A stretch of 64,000 nt of DNA from Paenibacillus selenitireducens (GCF_002021565.1 NZ_MSZX01000004.1:62027-126026), one strand, 5' to 3'. Counted from the first letter of the stretch, positions 35,263-46,417 are shown. Program-made: numbers and translations. Notes: generated from the letters alone by a model not told the origin.

Positions 35263-35688
35263 ATGTCCATTTTTCAAAGAAGAGTATTTGCCATGGTTGC
35301 GATGGTAGCGGTTGGTGTCATGTTGGGACTAAATTTAGCTTCATCAGGAATTGAACGAATTCAGGGTCCGGCAGCCCTTCAGAACAATCCGCCTGCCTGG
35401 GCTGTCCAACAACAGATACCTACAGCGGAACAACAATCTAATTCACAGATGGAAGTTCAGTACCCGCAGACGTCGAATACGAAGCAACAAGCAAATCAGC
35501 AGACAATCACGAAGGATGGAGTTTTGGATGGGAAACATACGGCAGCGCAAGAAGACTATATTGCCTTAGTTCCCACGAAACAGCCAACCGTAGATAAATT
35601 AGCAAGCACGACAGGTGGGGTCCTTGAATCCGTGTCTCATAAAGGAATTGAATGGGTTGTGTCCATGTTCAGTTCGATTCTGGATTAA
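35263..35688 (+). CDS. yqxA: YqxA-like sporulation-region protein (DUF3679)
   Basis: A 141-residue membrane protein. An N-terminal hydrophobic helix (residues about 8-28) ends in GVMLGLNLASSGIERIQG, the recognisable DUF3679/YqxA element. A Gln/Asn/Pro-rich linker and an amphipathic C-terminal segment (EWVVSMFSSILD) follow. It occupies the yqxA position between spoIIP and lepA. Its role is unknown. GGGAAAGGGG precedes the ATG. Confidence 0.75.
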   Translation: MSIFQRRVFAMVAMVAVGVMLGLNLASSGIERIQGPAALQNNPPAWAVQQQIPTAEQQSNSQMEVQYPQTSNTKQQANQQTITKDGVLDGKHTAAQEDYIALVPTKQPTVDKLASTTGGVLESVSHKGIEWVVSMFSSILD

Positions 35689-35705
35689 GGATTTGTCCCC
35701 CACCA

Positions 35706-35734
35706 TTGAAGGGTTTTCACACAACTGCTATAAT
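35706..35734 (+). promoter_or_regulatory. lepA promoter
   Basis: TTGAAG (35706-35711) and TATAAT (35729-35734) are 17 bp apart with an extended -10 (TGC), a strong sigma-A promoter 42 bp before the start codon. Confidence 0.8.
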
Positions 35735-35776
35735 GAGTAAATTGAAAACATTTTGGCTTTGTAGTGGGGGTAAGGA

Positions 35777-37591
35777 ATGACGGACATTCAAGCTCGACAA
35801 AAGAAAATTAGAAATTTCAGTATTATCGCACATATCGACCACGGGAAATCAACCCTAGCGGATCGGATTTTGGAATATACCGGCGCGTTGTCGCAACGTG
35901 AAATGCAGGCGCAAGTGTTGGACCAAATGGATTTAGAGCGTGAACGCGGTATTACAATTAAACTTCAAGCCGTACGTTTGGAATACAAAGCAGACGACGG
36001 AGAGACTTATTTGCTGAACTTGATTGATACACCAGGACATGTCGATTTTACGTACGAGGTATCACGAAGCCTGGCTGCATGTGAAGGCGCACTGCTTGTT
36101 GTCGATGCAGCCCAAGGGATCGAGGCACAGACGTTAGCGAATGTGTACTTGGCACTTGATAATAATCTGGAAATTCTGCCAGTTATTAATAAGATTGATC
36201 TGCCTAGCGCAGATCCGGAACGTGTGAAGGAAGAAATCGAAGATGTTATTGGGTTGGATGCGAGCGACGCAGTACTTGCATCTGCCAAAGCAGGAATCGG
36301 AATCAAGGAGATCCTGGAGCAGGTCGTATCTAAAGTTCCCGCACCAACAGGGAACCCGGATCAACCACTAAAGGCTTTGATATTCGATTCTCACTATGAT
36401 GCCTATAAAGGTATTATCGTGTATGTTCGGGTTATTGACGGCTCCATTCGTGCAGGGTCGAAGATCAAGATGATGGCGACGGAAAAAACCTTCGAAGTTA
36501 TCGAAGTGGGTGCGTTTATGCCGCGGATGGGTATCGTGGACGAGCTTAACGTAGGCGACGTAGGATTTATCGTGGCTGGGATTAAGAACGTGAAGGATAC
36601 TCGCGTCGGGGATACGGTGACGGATGCGAAAAATCCAACGCCTGAGCCATTGCCTGGTTACCGCCGTATTAATCCGATGGTATATTGCGGTCTGTATCCG
36701 ATTGAATCCTCGGATTACACCGATTTGCGTGAAGCGCTTGAGAAGCTGGAGCTGAACGATGCATCGCTTCGTTTTGAACCGGAAACATCGAGTGCCTTAG
36801 GATTTGGATTCCGTTGCGGATTCTTAGGACTTCTGCATATGGAAATTATTCAAGAGCGGATTGAGCGTGAGTTCAACATTCCGTTGATTACGACGGCACC
36901 AAGTGTTATTTATCGTGTTACATTGACGAACGGTGAAGTGCTTACCATTGATAACCCGTCGAACTACCCAGAAGTTGGACGTATTGATTTTGTAGAAGAA
37001 CCGTATGTGAAGGCAGCGATTATTGTACCAAATGATTATGTTGGGGCAATTATGGAGCTGTGCCAAGGCAAACGCGGCGAATTTATCAACATGGAATATT
37101 TGGATACAAACCGTGTTACGATTACGTACGATATGCCGCTTGCGGAAATCGTCTATGATTTCTTCGATCAGCTGAAATCGAGCACAAAAGGGTATGCATC
37201 CTTTGATTATGAAGTGTCAGGATACCGTAAATCCAACTTAGTGAAGATGGATATCATGCTGAACAGCGAGCAAGTTGATGCATTGTCCTTTATCGTACAC
37301 AGAGACCGTGCGTACAACCGTGGCCGTATCATTTGTGAGAAGCTGCGCGAATTGATCCCGCGTCAAATGTTCGAAGTGCCGATTCAAGCATCTGTCGGTA
37401 CCAAAATTGTAGCCCGTGAGACCGTCAAAGCCATGCGTAAGAACGTTCTTGCGAAATGTTACGGGGGCGATATTTCACGGAAACGTAAATTACTCGATAA
37501 GCAAAAAGAAGGTAAGAAACGCATGAAGCAAGTCGGTAGTGTTGAAGTGCCGCAAGAAGCCTTCATGGCTGTGCTACGAATCGACGAGTAA
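35777..37591 (+). CDS. lepA: Elongation factor 4 (LepA)
   Basis: A 604-residue translational GTPase that acts on ribosomes, linked to back-translocation and 30S assembly. G1 is [18 protein letters not shown], the switch I region has RERGITIK, G3 is [12 protein letters not shown] and G4 is NKIDLPSAD. The LepA-specific C-terminal domain includes [30 protein letters not shown] precedes the ATG. Confidence 0.98.
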   Translation: MTDIQARQKKIRNFSIIAHIDHGKSTLADRILEYTGALSQREMQAQVLDQMDLERERGITIKLQAVRLEYKADDGETYLLNLIDTPGHVDFTYEVSRSLAACEGALLVVDAAQGIEAQTLANVYLALDNNLEILPVINKIDLPSADPERVKEEIEDVIGLDASDAVLASAKAGIGIKEILEQVVSKVPAPTGNPDQPLKALIFDSHYDAYKGIIVYVRVIDGSIRAGSKIKMMATEKTFEVIEVGAFMPRMGIVDELNVGDVGFIVAGIKNVKDTRVGDTVTDAKNPTPEPLPGYRRINPMVYCGLYPIESSDYTDLREALEKLELNDASLRFEPETSSALGFGFRCGFLGLLHMEIIQERIEREFNIPLITTAPSVIYRVTLTNGEVLTIDNPSNYPEVGRIDFVEEPYVKAAIIVPNDYVGAIMELCQGKRGEFINMEYLDTNRVTITYDMPLAEIVYDFFDQLKSSTKGYASFDYEVSGYRKSNLVKMDIMLNSEQVDALSFIVHRDRAYNRGRIICEKLRELIPRQMFEVPIQASVGTKIVARETVKAMRKNVLAKCYGGDISRKRKLLDKQKEGKKRMKQVGSVEVPQEAFMAVLRIDE

Positions 37592-37613
37592 TCTGCTGAT
37601 AGATGTTGAAGAT

Positions 37614-37642
37614 GAAGGGGAGCCTCGTGCTTCCCTTTTTTT
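37614..37642 (+). terminator. Terminator after lepA
   Basis: Stem AAGGGGAGC/GCTTCCCTT with one wobble and a 5-nt loop, followed by a run of T residues. Confidence 0.85.
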
Positions 37643-37684
37643 AGATAGAAGAGAAGCCATATGTGAAAGTTAGGTGAATGCAAG

Positions 37685-38869
37685 ATGGAACAAATACAAT
37701 CGATCGGAAGCATGCAGCATGTTGCAGCTCCTAAAGCGCTATATATTCATATCCCTTTTTGTACGAATAAATGTTTCTACTGCGATTTCAATTCCTATGT
37801 GTTAAAAGGTCAGCCTGTGATGGAATATCTGGAGGCCATGGAACGTGAGATGGCACAGACAACGGCGTTACAACCACCGGAAGTGATTGAGACGATTTTC
37901 GTGGGTGGAGGAACACCGACAGTGCTCACGCCTGAGCAAATGGATTATTTTCTGAAGTCCGTACACAAGGCGTTTCCACGGATGCATCCGAATCTGGAAT
38001 TCTCTATGGAAGCCAATCCGGGAACGACGGATTTAGAGAAGCTCAAAGTGATGCGTGCCGGTGGCGTGAATCGAATTAGCTTCGGTGTCCAATCCTTCAA
38101 TAACCAACTGTTAGGTGAAATCGGGCGTATTCATAATACGGATGACGTCTATCGCAGTATTGAAAATGCTCGCACGGCGGGCTTTGATAACATGTCCATC
38201 GATTTAATGTTCGGATTGCCGAATCAAACGCTTGAGATGTTAGATGACAGCATTACAAAAGCGCTTGAGCTGAATCTCCCTCATTACTCCATCTATAGTC
38301 TGAAGGTCGAGGAGAATACATTATTTCATGCGATGTTCCAGAAGAACCAGCTCCCGTTACCGGATGAAGACATTGAGCTCGAGATGTATCTGTTGCTCAT
38401 GAAACGGATGAAGGAAGCGGGTTATGAGCAGTATGAGATCAGTAACTTCGCGAAACCAGGCATGGCGAGTCGACATAACATGAAATATTGGCTCAATGAA
38501 AGCTATTATGGGATTGGTGCAGGTGCACATGGATATGTGAACCGTGAGCGTCATGTGAATATTAAAGGCGTTCAAGCGTATAATGATGCGAGTAAACTCG
38601 GATTCCCTCGTCTAGAGCAATATGAGATCAGCGCAGCTGAAGCGATGGAAGATTTCATGATGGTAGGGTTGCGGATGCTTCAAGGGGTGTCGCGGGAAGG
38701 TTTCCGTGAACAGTTCAATGCAGATTTGGATCATATTTATGCACCTCAGCTTGAGAAATTGCGTAACAAAGGGTTAATTGAAGCGACCGATATCGGTTAT
38801 AAACTAAGTGAACAAGGCATATTATTCGGAAATGACGTCTTCGCGGAATTCATCGAATCCCATGATTAA
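37685..38869 (+). CDS. hemW: Heme chaperone HemW (radical SAM)
   Basis: A 394-residue radical SAM protein. The 4Fe-4S cluster motif C-x3-C-x2-C is at C26, C30 and C33 (IPFCTNKCFYCDF), followed by IFVGGGTPTVLTPEQM and SMEANPGT. The C-terminal HemN-like domain holds the GAGAHGYV motif. It was long named coproporphyrinogen oxidase, but proteins with this motif and lacking the HemN N-terminal arm act in heme delivery. TAGGTGAATG lies upstream of the ATG. Confidence 0.94.
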   Translation: MEQIQSIGSMQHVAAPKALYIHIPFCTNKCFYCDFNSYVLKGQPVMEYLEAMEREMAQTTALQPPEVIETIFVGGGTPTVLTPEQMDYFLKSVHKAFPRMHPNLEFSMEANPGTTDLEKLKVMRAGGVNRISFGVQSFNNQLLGEIGRIHNTDDVYRSIENARTAGFDNMSIDLMFGLPNQTLEMLDDSITKALELNLPHYSIYSLKVEENTLFHAMFQKNQLPLPDEDIELEMYLLLMKRMKEAGYEQYEISNFAKPGMASRHNMKYWLNESYYGIGAGAHGYVNRERHVNIKGVQAYNDASKLGFPRLEQYEISAAEAMEDFMMVGLRMLQGVSREGFREQFNADLDHIYAPQLEKLRNKGLIEATDIGYKLSEQGILFGNDVFAEFIESHD

Positions 38870-38916
38870 TGTGATCTAAAGCATGGAAATTTCTCTCTTG
38901 CGTAATTATACCTTGT

Positions 38917-38934
38917 GTTGTATATTTATTCTTG
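38917..38934. promoter_or_regulatory. Possible ArgR/AhrC box
   Basis: GTTGTATATTTATTCTTG aligned to the arginine repressor consensus TNTGNATWWWWATNCANA matches 11 of 14 informative positions. It lies about 40 nt upstream of the ArgA-like acetyltransferase gene, where arginine control would make sense. The match is partial. Confidence 0.35.
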
Positions 38935-38973
38935 TTTACAAATACAACCAGGATTTCGTAAGGGGGAAGAGCG

Positions 38974-39441
38974 ATGCCTGCGGTAGCGGTGTGTAGAAAA
39001 GCGACGATGGAAGATTTGGATACCTTAGTGGAATTAATCAGAGGATATGCGGAAAAGGGAATTATGCTGCCGCGCTCGCGGGAATTGCTGGAGAGACAGC
39101 TGGAATGGTTCATTGTTGCAGAAATCGATCATGAAGTGGTAGGATGCGGTTCATTGACCCGCTTAGGTCAAGACTTGGTCGAAATTCGATCATTAGGCAT
39201 CTCCGATGGACATAAGGGACAAGGAATCGGCTCAAAGATCGTCGATTTTCTCATAGAGGAAGCAAGGCAACTAGAAATTCCGAAAGTCATGGCATTAACC
39301 TATGAAGTATCTTTTTTCCAAAAAAACGGCTTTGATGTCGTTGAAAAAGAGATTTTCCCAGAGAAGGTATGGAAAGATTGCGTACACTGTAAGAAACAGC
39401 ATGCATGTGACGAGATTGCAGTACTTAAGATGTTGAACTGA
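38974..39441 (+). CDS. GNAT N-acetyltransferase, ArgA-like
   Basis: A 155-residue acetyltransferase. The acetyl-CoA loop is visible in GHKGQGIGSKIVDFLIEEAR, after LVEIRSLGIS. The start ATMEDLDTLVELIRGYAEKG and the C-terminal KVWKDCVHCKKQHACDEIAV match the short single-domain N-acetylglutamate synthase-like proteins. These catalyse or resemble the first step of arginine synthesis, acetyl transfer from acetyl-CoA to glutamate. The three-Cys tail may bind metal. AGGGGGAAG precedes the ATG. A possible ArgR box lies upstream. Confidence 0.8.
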   Translation: MPAVAVCRKATMEDLDTLVELIRGYAEKGIMLPRSRELLERQLEWFIVAEIDHEVVGCGSLTRLGQDLVEIRSLGISDGHKGQGIGSKIVDFLIEEARQLEIPKVMALTYEVSFFQKNGFDVVEKEIFPEKVWKDCVHCKKQHACDEIAVLKMLN

Positions 39442-39451
39442 CTAGCAAAAG

Positions 39452-39498
39452 ACTACGATAATAAGCCCGCGAACATGGCTGTATCGTAGTTTTTTTTC
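39452..39498 (+). terminator. Terminator after the acetyltransferase gene
   Basis: A stem with arms ACTACGATA...AGCC and GGCT...TATCGTAGT, with a small bulge, is followed by eight T residues. Confidence 0.85.
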
Positions 39499-39539
39499 AT
39501 ATCAATTCATTCGTGCGTGAAGATGTCTTGAATATCGTC

Positions 39540-39639
39540 CCAAAATAGCTTTTCTAGAGGAAAAGCACGTAAAGGCTGCATACATTGTATGAAGCGACAT
39601 TCATGTGACGAAATAGGCGCGTTTAAGACGATGAACTGA
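39540..39639 (+). pseudogene. Duplicated 3' fragment of the acetyltransferase gene
   Basis: Read from 39565, the sequence encodes ARKGCIHCMKRHSCDEIGAF then KTMN and a stop. This aligns without gaps to the tail of the gene that ends 198 bp upstream (VWKDCVHCKKQHACDEIAVL then KMLN). Just before it, in a shifted frame, IAFLEEKHVK resembles EIFPEKVWK. No start codon, ribosome binding site or upstream domain is left. It is a decayed tandem copy beyond the parent's terminator. Confidence 0.75.
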
Positions 39640-39640
39640 C

Positions 39641-39670
39641 TTGACAATTATCTTGTCAGTTTGGTATTTT
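39641..39670 (+). promoter_or_regulatory. Heat-shock operon promoter
   Basis: TTGACA (39641-39646) and TATTTT (39665-39670), 18 bp apart. The CIRCE operator begins 12 bp after the -10 element, so it overlaps the expected transcription start. Confidence 0.7.
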
Positions 39671-39681
39671 TGTATTAACGC

Positions 39682-39708
39682 TTAGCACTCATTAAAGAGG
39701 AGTGCTAA
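39682..39708. promoter_or_regulatory. CIRCE operator (HrcA binding site)
   Basis: A perfect CIRCE element: TTAGCACTC, nine bases, GAGTGCTAA. HrcA bound here represses the operon until heat or unfolded protein titrates its chaperonin partner. Confidence 0.98.
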
Positions 39709-39747
39709 CGAGAGTCGGGCATATCGATTAAAAGGGAGGGCTTTTGC

Positions 39748-40773
39748 ATGTTAACGGAGCGTCAGCGGATGATATTGAATGCCATAGTAGATGATTATAT
39801 TCGTTCTGCCGAGCCAGTAGGTTCCCGAAGCATTTCGAAGCGGGGGGAAGTATCTTACAGCCCTGCGACGATTCGCAACGAGATGTCTGATTTGGAGGAA
39901 CTCGGATTCCTGGAACAGCCGCATACGTCTGCCGGGCGGATTCCTTCGCATAAAGGGTATCGTTATTATGTTGACCATCTAGTTCAGTTTGGTACATTAT
40001 TACCAACCGAGTTAGAGATGATGAAATCTTTCTTTGCGGAGAAGCTAAATGCAACCGAACAGGTGATACAGCATGCCGCAACGATCTTAGCGAATATGAC
40101 GAATTACACGTCCATCGTGCTTGGACCTGAAATGTTCAGTACGTCACTGAGACATTTTCAATTGCTCCCGCTGACAGACACGACGGCAGTAGCCATCGTG
40201 GTCACGAATACAGGGCATGTGGAGAACAAGACGGTTACCTTGCCGGCAGGAATTTCGTCTTCCGATTTGGAGCAAATGGTGAACCTGTTGAATCATAAAT
40301 TGGTCGGCGTGCCGTTATATAAATTAAAATCACAGCTGTTCAGTGAAGTCGGCGACGAAATGAGCAGACATGTGTCGCAATATGAAGAGCTTATTGGTAT
40401 CGTTGAGAATGTTCTTAAGAGTGATGAAGAGAACCGCGTGTTCTTAAGCGGTGCAACCAACATGTTAACTCAGCCTGAATTTAAAGATGTCGATAAAGTG
40501 AAGACCATACTGGATCTGCTCGATGAGACGCCTACCTTATTGAAGATGATCTCATCCGCTCAGAACGGGATTCAAGTACGAATAGGTACAGAGAACAACC
40601 ATCAAGCGATTAATAACTGCAGTTTAATTACAGCGACATATACGATGGATGGAGAAGCGATGGGGACGATTGGAATTCTCGGACCTACGCGAATGGAGTA
40701 CGGCAAAGTCATTGGACTCTTAGATTTCTTATCCAAAAATATGACCGCCGTGCTGCAACATTGGAACAAATAG
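39748..40773 (+). CDS. hrcA: Heat-inducible transcription repressor HrcA
   Basis: A 341-residue repressor. The N-terminal winged helix reads LTERQRMILNAIVDDYIRSA then the recognition segment SPATIRNEMSDLEELGFLEQ and PHTSAGRIPSHKGYRYYVD. The GAF-like core and dimerisation region follow, ending in GPTRMEYGKVIGLLDFLS. It is the first gene of the operon headed by the CIRCE site, so it represses itself. GGGAGGG precedes the ATG. Confidence 0.97.
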   Translation: MLTERQRMILNAIVDDYIRSAEPVGSRSISKRGEVSYSPATIRNEMSDLEELGFLEQPHTSAGRIPSHKGYRYYVDHLVQFGTLLPTELEMMKSFFAEKLNATEQVIQHAATILANMTNYTSIVLGPEMFSTSLRHFQLLPLTDTTAVAIVVTNTGHVENKTVTLPAGISSSDLEQMVNLLNHKLVGVPLYKLKSQLFSEVGDEMSRHVSQYEELIGIVENVLKSDEENRVFLSGATNMLTQPEFKDVDKVKTILDLLDETPTLLKMISSAQNGIQVRIGTENNHQAINNCSLITATYTMDGEAMGTIGILGPTRMEYGKVIGLLDFLSKNMTAVLQHWNK

Positions 40774-40795
40774 CGTGTGAGAGGATCTGTGTAGC

Positions 40796-42310
40796 ATGAC
40801 GCAAGGGAACTCTAATTTGCATGAAGGGGATGAGCGTCATGCGACGCTCATCAATAACGCGAATGCGATTCGTGCGATCTGCTCGTCTGTCGAAGGCACG
40901 CTCGGACCAAAAGGGCTGGATGCGATGCTCGTCGGACCGCAAGGAGAAGTAATCATTACGAACGATGGCGTGACCATTCTTGAGAAAATGGATGTTTCGC
41001 ATCCCGCAGCCAAGTTGTTGATTCAAGTTGCTCGTTCTCAACAACGTGAAGTTGGCGATGGAACTACAACGGCAACCGTTCTTGCAGGGGCTTTGGTTCA
41101 GGAAGGGGTAGCCCAAGTCATGCGTGGTGTTCCAGCTTCCAAGGTCGTTGCTGGTATGCAGCATGGGATTCAATGGACCAAGGAGGCGCTGCAACAACGC
41201 GCCGTGCAGATTCAAGGAATTGCGGATCCCCTGTTACACCAGGTAGCCCGTATTGCAGGGCGAGAGCAACAAGATATTGTAGAACTCGTCATGGAGGCGG
41301 CAGACCGCGTAGGGACCTCTAAGTTGCTCGAGGAGAACTACAGTCTAGCAGAAGCTGTCTTTGCGCATGAGAAGGCGCAGAGCGAAGTTTGGTTGGGTCT
41401 TATGCTTCGGCAACAGCCGATCCACCGACACGGAGCCGTAGAACGACGTGAAGCTCGAATTTTAGTGATGCAGGATGCATTAGAACCTGAGCAATTAGAT
41501 GAAGAGCTATTAACGACAGAAGCTGGTTTTCAGCAGTATATGGAGTTGCGATCCCGTTTTATGGAGCAGTTAGAGCGGTTATCTCGCCTTCAAGTTGGAC
41601 TTATTGTTTTAGAAAGAGGTATTCACCCGGATGCTGAACAGTTCTGCGCAGACCATCACATGATGGTGGTTCAGCGTGTGAGTCGAGAGGAAATTCGACG
41701 CATTTGTCAATGTACCGGTGCAATCCCGGTGAAACGTGCTGCGCTACATAAGCATGATGATCAATTGCTAGGTATGCTCGGTTATTCTGAGCTCGTTCAT
41801 TATGATGAACGGCTTGAAAGGGTTCGGATTGCAGGGAGTAACGCGGTGACAATCATCGTCGGCGCTAGCACGGCTGAAGTTGTAGGGGAACGTGCCCGCA
41901 TTGCTGCGGATGCTGCTTCGGCGGTTCAGTCGGCCATACGAAGCGGTATTTTACCTGGTGGAGGAACAACCGAGCTTGCGGTCTCTTATGAGTTAGAGCG
42001 ATATCGGGAATCCTTAAAAGGGATGGAATCATTCGGCGTGGCGGCTGTTGCAGCAGCCCTTCGAAAGCCCATGTCTCAAATTGTACTCAATGCGGGATTT
42101 AATCCGCTGGAGAAAGTGGAGCAAGCCCGTTCGGCACAATTGCAATATGCAACAGATGCGGTGGGCGTGGATTGCGACACGGGTGGAATGATTGATTATA
42201 CAGCGCAGGGCATTATTGACCCCGCGTATGTTAAAATACATGCAATTCATGCAGCGGGTGAGGTTGCGGCAGCTATATTACGCATCCATACCATTATTAA
42301 AATGCGATAA
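40796..42310 (+). CDS. Archaeal-type (Group III) chaperonin
   Basis: A 504-residue chaperonin closer to archaeal thermosomes/CCT than to GroEL. Visible are [20 protein letters not shown] (residues 21-40) and the nucleotide-binding segments NDGVTIL (56-62) and [12 protein letters not shown] (87-98). The second equatorial half has [14 protein letters not shown] with a likely catalytic Asp (D372) and [16 protein letters not shown]. The ending [10 protein letters not shown] and [12 protein letters not shown] is thermosome-like. There is no GroEL-type GGM tail. Proteins of this type, called Group III chaperonins, were described from Carboxydothermus and a few other Firmicutes, with the gene in the dnaK operon and a built-in lid instead of GroES. 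Here it lies 22 nt after hrcA and 29 nt before grpE, so it should be under CIRCE control. Confidence 0.9.
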   Translation: MTQGNSNLHEGDERHATLINNANAIRAICSSVEGTLGPKGLDAMLVGPQGEVIITNDGVTILEKMDVSHPAAKLLIQVARSQQREVGDGTTTATVLAGALVQEGVAQVMRGVPASKVVAGMQHGIQWTKEALQQRAVQIQGIADPLLHQVARIAGREQQDIVELVMEAADRVGTSKLLEENYSLAEAVFAHEKAQSEVWLGLMLRQQPIHRHGAVERREARILVMQDALEPEQLDEELLTTEAGFQQYMELRSRFMEQLERLSRLQVGLIVLERGIHPDAEQFCADHHMMVVQRVSREEIRRICQCTGAIPVKRAALHKHDDQLLGMLGYSELVHYDERLERVRIAGSNAVTIIVGASTAEVVGERARIAADAASAVQSAIRSGILPGGGTTELAVSYELERYRESLKGMESFGVAAVAAALRKPMSQIVLNAGFNPLEKVEQARSAQLQYATDAVGVDCDTGGMIDYTAQGIIDPAYVKIHAIHAAGEVAAAILRIHTIIKMR

Positions 42311-42339
42311 TCGTACTACGTTAAGGAGGTGAATGTATC

Positions 42340-42936
42340 GTGAAAAAGAGAGAGAATACGACGGAGGAGAGGGACGAGCACATGACAGATCATCATGAAC
42401 AAGACACGACGTCATCACATACAGCAACTGAAGCAGAAGTAGAAGTAGAACAAGAAACTGTAGACACAACGGAACTATCTGAGACAGAATTGGAAATTCA
42501 GCGTCTGAACGCTTTGGCTGAAGAGAACAATAATCGTTACTTAAGAACACAAGCGGACTTCGATAATTTCCGTCGTCGGACGTCAAAGGAAAGAGATGAG
42601 CTTGCAAAATATGCATCTTTGAAGTTGGTTGAACAGCTTGTTCCCGTTCTGGACAACTTCGAACGTGCCATTCTAGCAACAACGGACAATCAAGAATTCG
42701 AATCCTTCTCGAAGGGTGTCAATATGATCTTCCGTCAATTGTCGCAAGTATTAGAACAAGAAGGCTTGCAACAAATGAACAGCGTGGGTCAACCATTTAA
42801 TCCGGAATACCATCAAGCCATTATGCAAGTTGAATCTGATGAGCATGAAGAAGGTGTTGTGGTGGAAGAAGTTCAGAAGGGTTATTTGTTAAAAGACAAA
42901 GTAATTCGCCCAGCCATGGTTAAAGTGAGTATGTAA
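42340..42936 (+). CDS. grpE: Nucleotide exchange factor GrpE
   Basis: A 198-residue cochaperone that releases ADP from DnaK. An acidic, Thr/Glu-rich N-terminus (residues 1-60) precedes a long coiled coil (EIQRLNALAEENNNRYLRTQ and onward, with FDNFRRRTSKERDEL). The beta domain closes with KGYLLKDKVIRPAMVKVS, a family signature. It starts at a GTG with AAGGAGGT 9 nt upstream. Confidence 0.96.
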   Translation: MKKRENTTEERDEHMTDHHEQDTTSSHTATEAEVEVEQETVDTTELSETELEIQRLNALAEENNNRYLRTQADFDNFRRRTSKERDELAKYASLKLVEQLVPVLDNFERAILATTDNQEFESFSKGVNMIFRQLSQVLEQEGLQQMNSVGQPFNPEYHQAIMQVESDEHEEGVVVEEVQKGYLLKDKVIRPAMVKVSM

Positions 42937-42939
42937 CAT

Positions 42940-42960
42940 CCGCTGTTGCAGCGGCTTTCT
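42940..42960 (+). terminator. Small hairpin between grpE and dnaK
   Basis: Perfect 6-bp stem CCGCTG/CAGCGG with a 3-nt loop, followed by CTTTCT. The weak T-tract suggests partial attenuation or a processing site rather than a full stop. Confidence 0.4.
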
Positions 42961-42996
42961 ATATAACCCAAATAAACGAATGTTCGTATGAATTAG

Positions 42997-44856
<1,860 letters not shown>

Positions 44857-44867
44857 TGCAGGACGTT

Positions 44868-44948
44868 AAGCGGGTTAACCGCTTTTAGTTTCACAAGGTG
44901 AAACGACAGGTCAAAGCGAGGGTTTCCTTCGCTTTGACTTTCGTTTTG
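44868..44948 (+). terminator. Three consecutive hairpins after dnaK
   Basis: AAGCGG/CCGCTT (44868-44884), GTTTCAC/GTGAAAC (44888-44904) and GTCAAAGCGA/TCGCTTTGAC (44910-44938), the last followed by TTTCGTTTTG. They probably reduce read-through from dnaK into dnaJ, lowering DnaJ relative to DnaK. Confidence 0.7.
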
Positions 44949-44991
44949 TTCATGAACCATGTACAATGTAAAAAGCAATGGGGGTGGAAAA

Positions 44992-46110
44992 GTGGCGAAC
45001 AAGCGGGATTTTTATGAGGTTCTCGGTGTAGATAAGGGAGCGTCGGATGAAGAAGTCAAGAAAGCTTACCGTAAGCTTGCTCGACAATATCACCCTGACG
45101 TGAACAAAGCAGCAGATGCTGAAGATAAATTTAAAGAAGTAAAAGAAGCTTATGAGACGCTAAGCGATGACCAAAAGCGTGCCACTTATGATCAGTACGG
45201 TCATGTCGATCCAAACCAAGGGTTTGGCGGTGGCGGCGCTGATTTCAGCGGCGGTTTTGGTGATATCTTCGATATGTTCTTTGGCGGTGGCGGCGGTCGC
45301 CGTGACCCGAATGCACCACAACGCGGGAATGATCTGCAATATTCGATGACGATTGAGTTCAAGGAAGCGGTGTTCGGAAAAGAAACGGACATCACGATTC
45401 CGCGTACAGAGAATTGCGATACTTGTCACGGATCAGGTGCGAAACCGGGCACGAAGCCGGATACTTGCTCCACATGTCACGGTACAGGGCAACAAGAGGT
45501 AGTTCAAAATACGCCTTTCGGCCGTATGGTGAATCGTCGTGCTTGTCAAACATGTGGCGGTAAAGGACAAATTATCCGTGAACGTTGTACGACATGTAAC
45601 GGTCAGGGTAAAGTGAAGAAACAACGTAAAATTCATGTCAAAATTCCTGCGGGTGTCGATGATGGCGCACAATTGCGCATGTCCGGTGAAGGGGAAGGCG
45701 GCTTACGCGGCGGTCCTGCTGGGGATTTGTACATTGTCATTCGTGTGAAATCGCACGAGTTCTTTGAACGTGAAGGAGACGATATTTATTGCGAGATTCC
45801 GCTGACATTTGCGCAAGCGGCGCTTGGTGATGAGATCGAAATTCCGACATTGACGGAGAAAGTAAAACTGAAGATTCCTGCGGGAACGCAGACAGGAACC
45901 TATTTCCGCTTGAAAGGCAAAGGGGTTCCGCGTCTTCGCGGTATTGGTCAAGGGGATCAACATGTCAAGGTGACTCTTGTTACGCCGACCAAGGTGACAG
46001 AAGAGCAGCGTGAATTGCTCCGTCAGTTTGCAGGCTTAAGCGGGGAACAAACGCATGAACAGCAGAAATCGTTCTTCGATCGGATGAAAAAAGCGTTCCG
46101 CGGAGATTGA
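44992..46110 (+). CDS. dnaJ: Molecular chaperone DnaJ (Hsp40)
   Basis: A 372-residue type I J-protein. The J domain has [20 protein letters not shown] and the essential HPD in YHPDVNK. A Gly/Phe-rich region ([16 protein letters not shown]) follows. The zinc domain has four C-x2-C-x-G-x-G repeats ([32 protein letters not shown]). The substrate-binding domain completes it. The GTG at 44992 is preceded by GGGGGTGG. An upstream in-frame ATG lacks a ribosome binding site. Confidence 0.97.
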   Translation: MANKRDFYEVLGVDKGASDEEVKKAYRKLARQYHPDVNKAADAEDKFKEVKEAYETLSDDQKRATYDQYGHVDPNQGFGGGGADFSGGFGDIFDMFFGGGGGRRDPNAPQRGNDLQYSMTIEFKEAVFGKETDITIPRTENCDTCHGSGAKPGTKPDTCSTCHGTGQQEVVQNTPFGRMVNRRACQTCGGKGQIIRERCTTCNGQGKVKKQRKIHVKIPAGVDDGAQLRMSGEGEGGLRGGPAGDLYIVIRVKSHEFFEREGDDIYCEIPLTFAQAALGDEIEIPTLTEKVKLKIPAGTQTGTYFRLKGKGVPRLRGIGQGDQHVKVTLVTPTKVTEEQRELLRQFAGLSGEQTHEQQKSFFDRMKKAFRGD

Positions 46111-46132
46111 TTTCAAACTTGTAACCACAGAA

Positions 46133-46169
46133 AGTCTGATTAGCCTTATGCGCTGATCAGGCTTTTTTT
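46133..46169 (+). terminator. Terminator after dnaJ
   Basis: Stem AGTCTGATTAGC against GCGCTGATCAGGCT with a wobble pair and a bulge, followed by seven T residues. Confidence 0.85.
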
Positions 46170-46190
46170 ATTAGAATTCGGTTCCTTTGA

Positions 46191-46219
46191 TTATAGTTCC
46201 TGTCAAAAAGAGCATCCTA
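46191..46219 (+). promoter_or_regulatory. Possible forespore-type promoter of the YfhD-like gene
   Basis: TTATA (46191-46195) and CATCCTA (46213-46219), 17 bp apart. The -10 fits the sigma-F/G form CATNNTA, but the -35 is weak. Confidence 0.3.
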
Positions 46220-46247
46220 TAGAAGACATGAACGAAAAAGGAGCATG

Positions 46248-46403
46248 ATGAGCGTGGCAAGAAATAAGGATGAACAGGCAAAACATCAATTGCCTATTTC
46301 AAAAAACGAAGATGTTGAATTTGCACTGGAAGCAGCAGACGAAGATGACCTAGAAGCTCTCGAGCGTGCCAAGGCAGCAGACGCACGTCAAGAGAATGAG
46401 TAA
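46248..46403 (+). CDS. YfhD-family small protein
   Basis: A 51-residue, strongly acidic and hydrophilic protein. It has a basic start (ARNKDEQAKHQLPIS), followed by DVEFALEAADEDDLEALERA and KAADARQENE. The central DVEF...ADxDDLEA pattern matches the YfhD family, small proteins of Bacillales of unknown function. AAAAAGGAG lies upstream; the ATG at 46248 was chosen over an adjacent ATG (46245) and a GTG (46254). A possible forespore-type promoter lies 29 bp before the start. Confidence 0.7.
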   Translation: MSVARNKDEQAKHQLPISKNEDVEFALEAADEDDLEALERAKAADARQENE

Positions 46404-46417
46404 TGGAGGGGTTCTAG

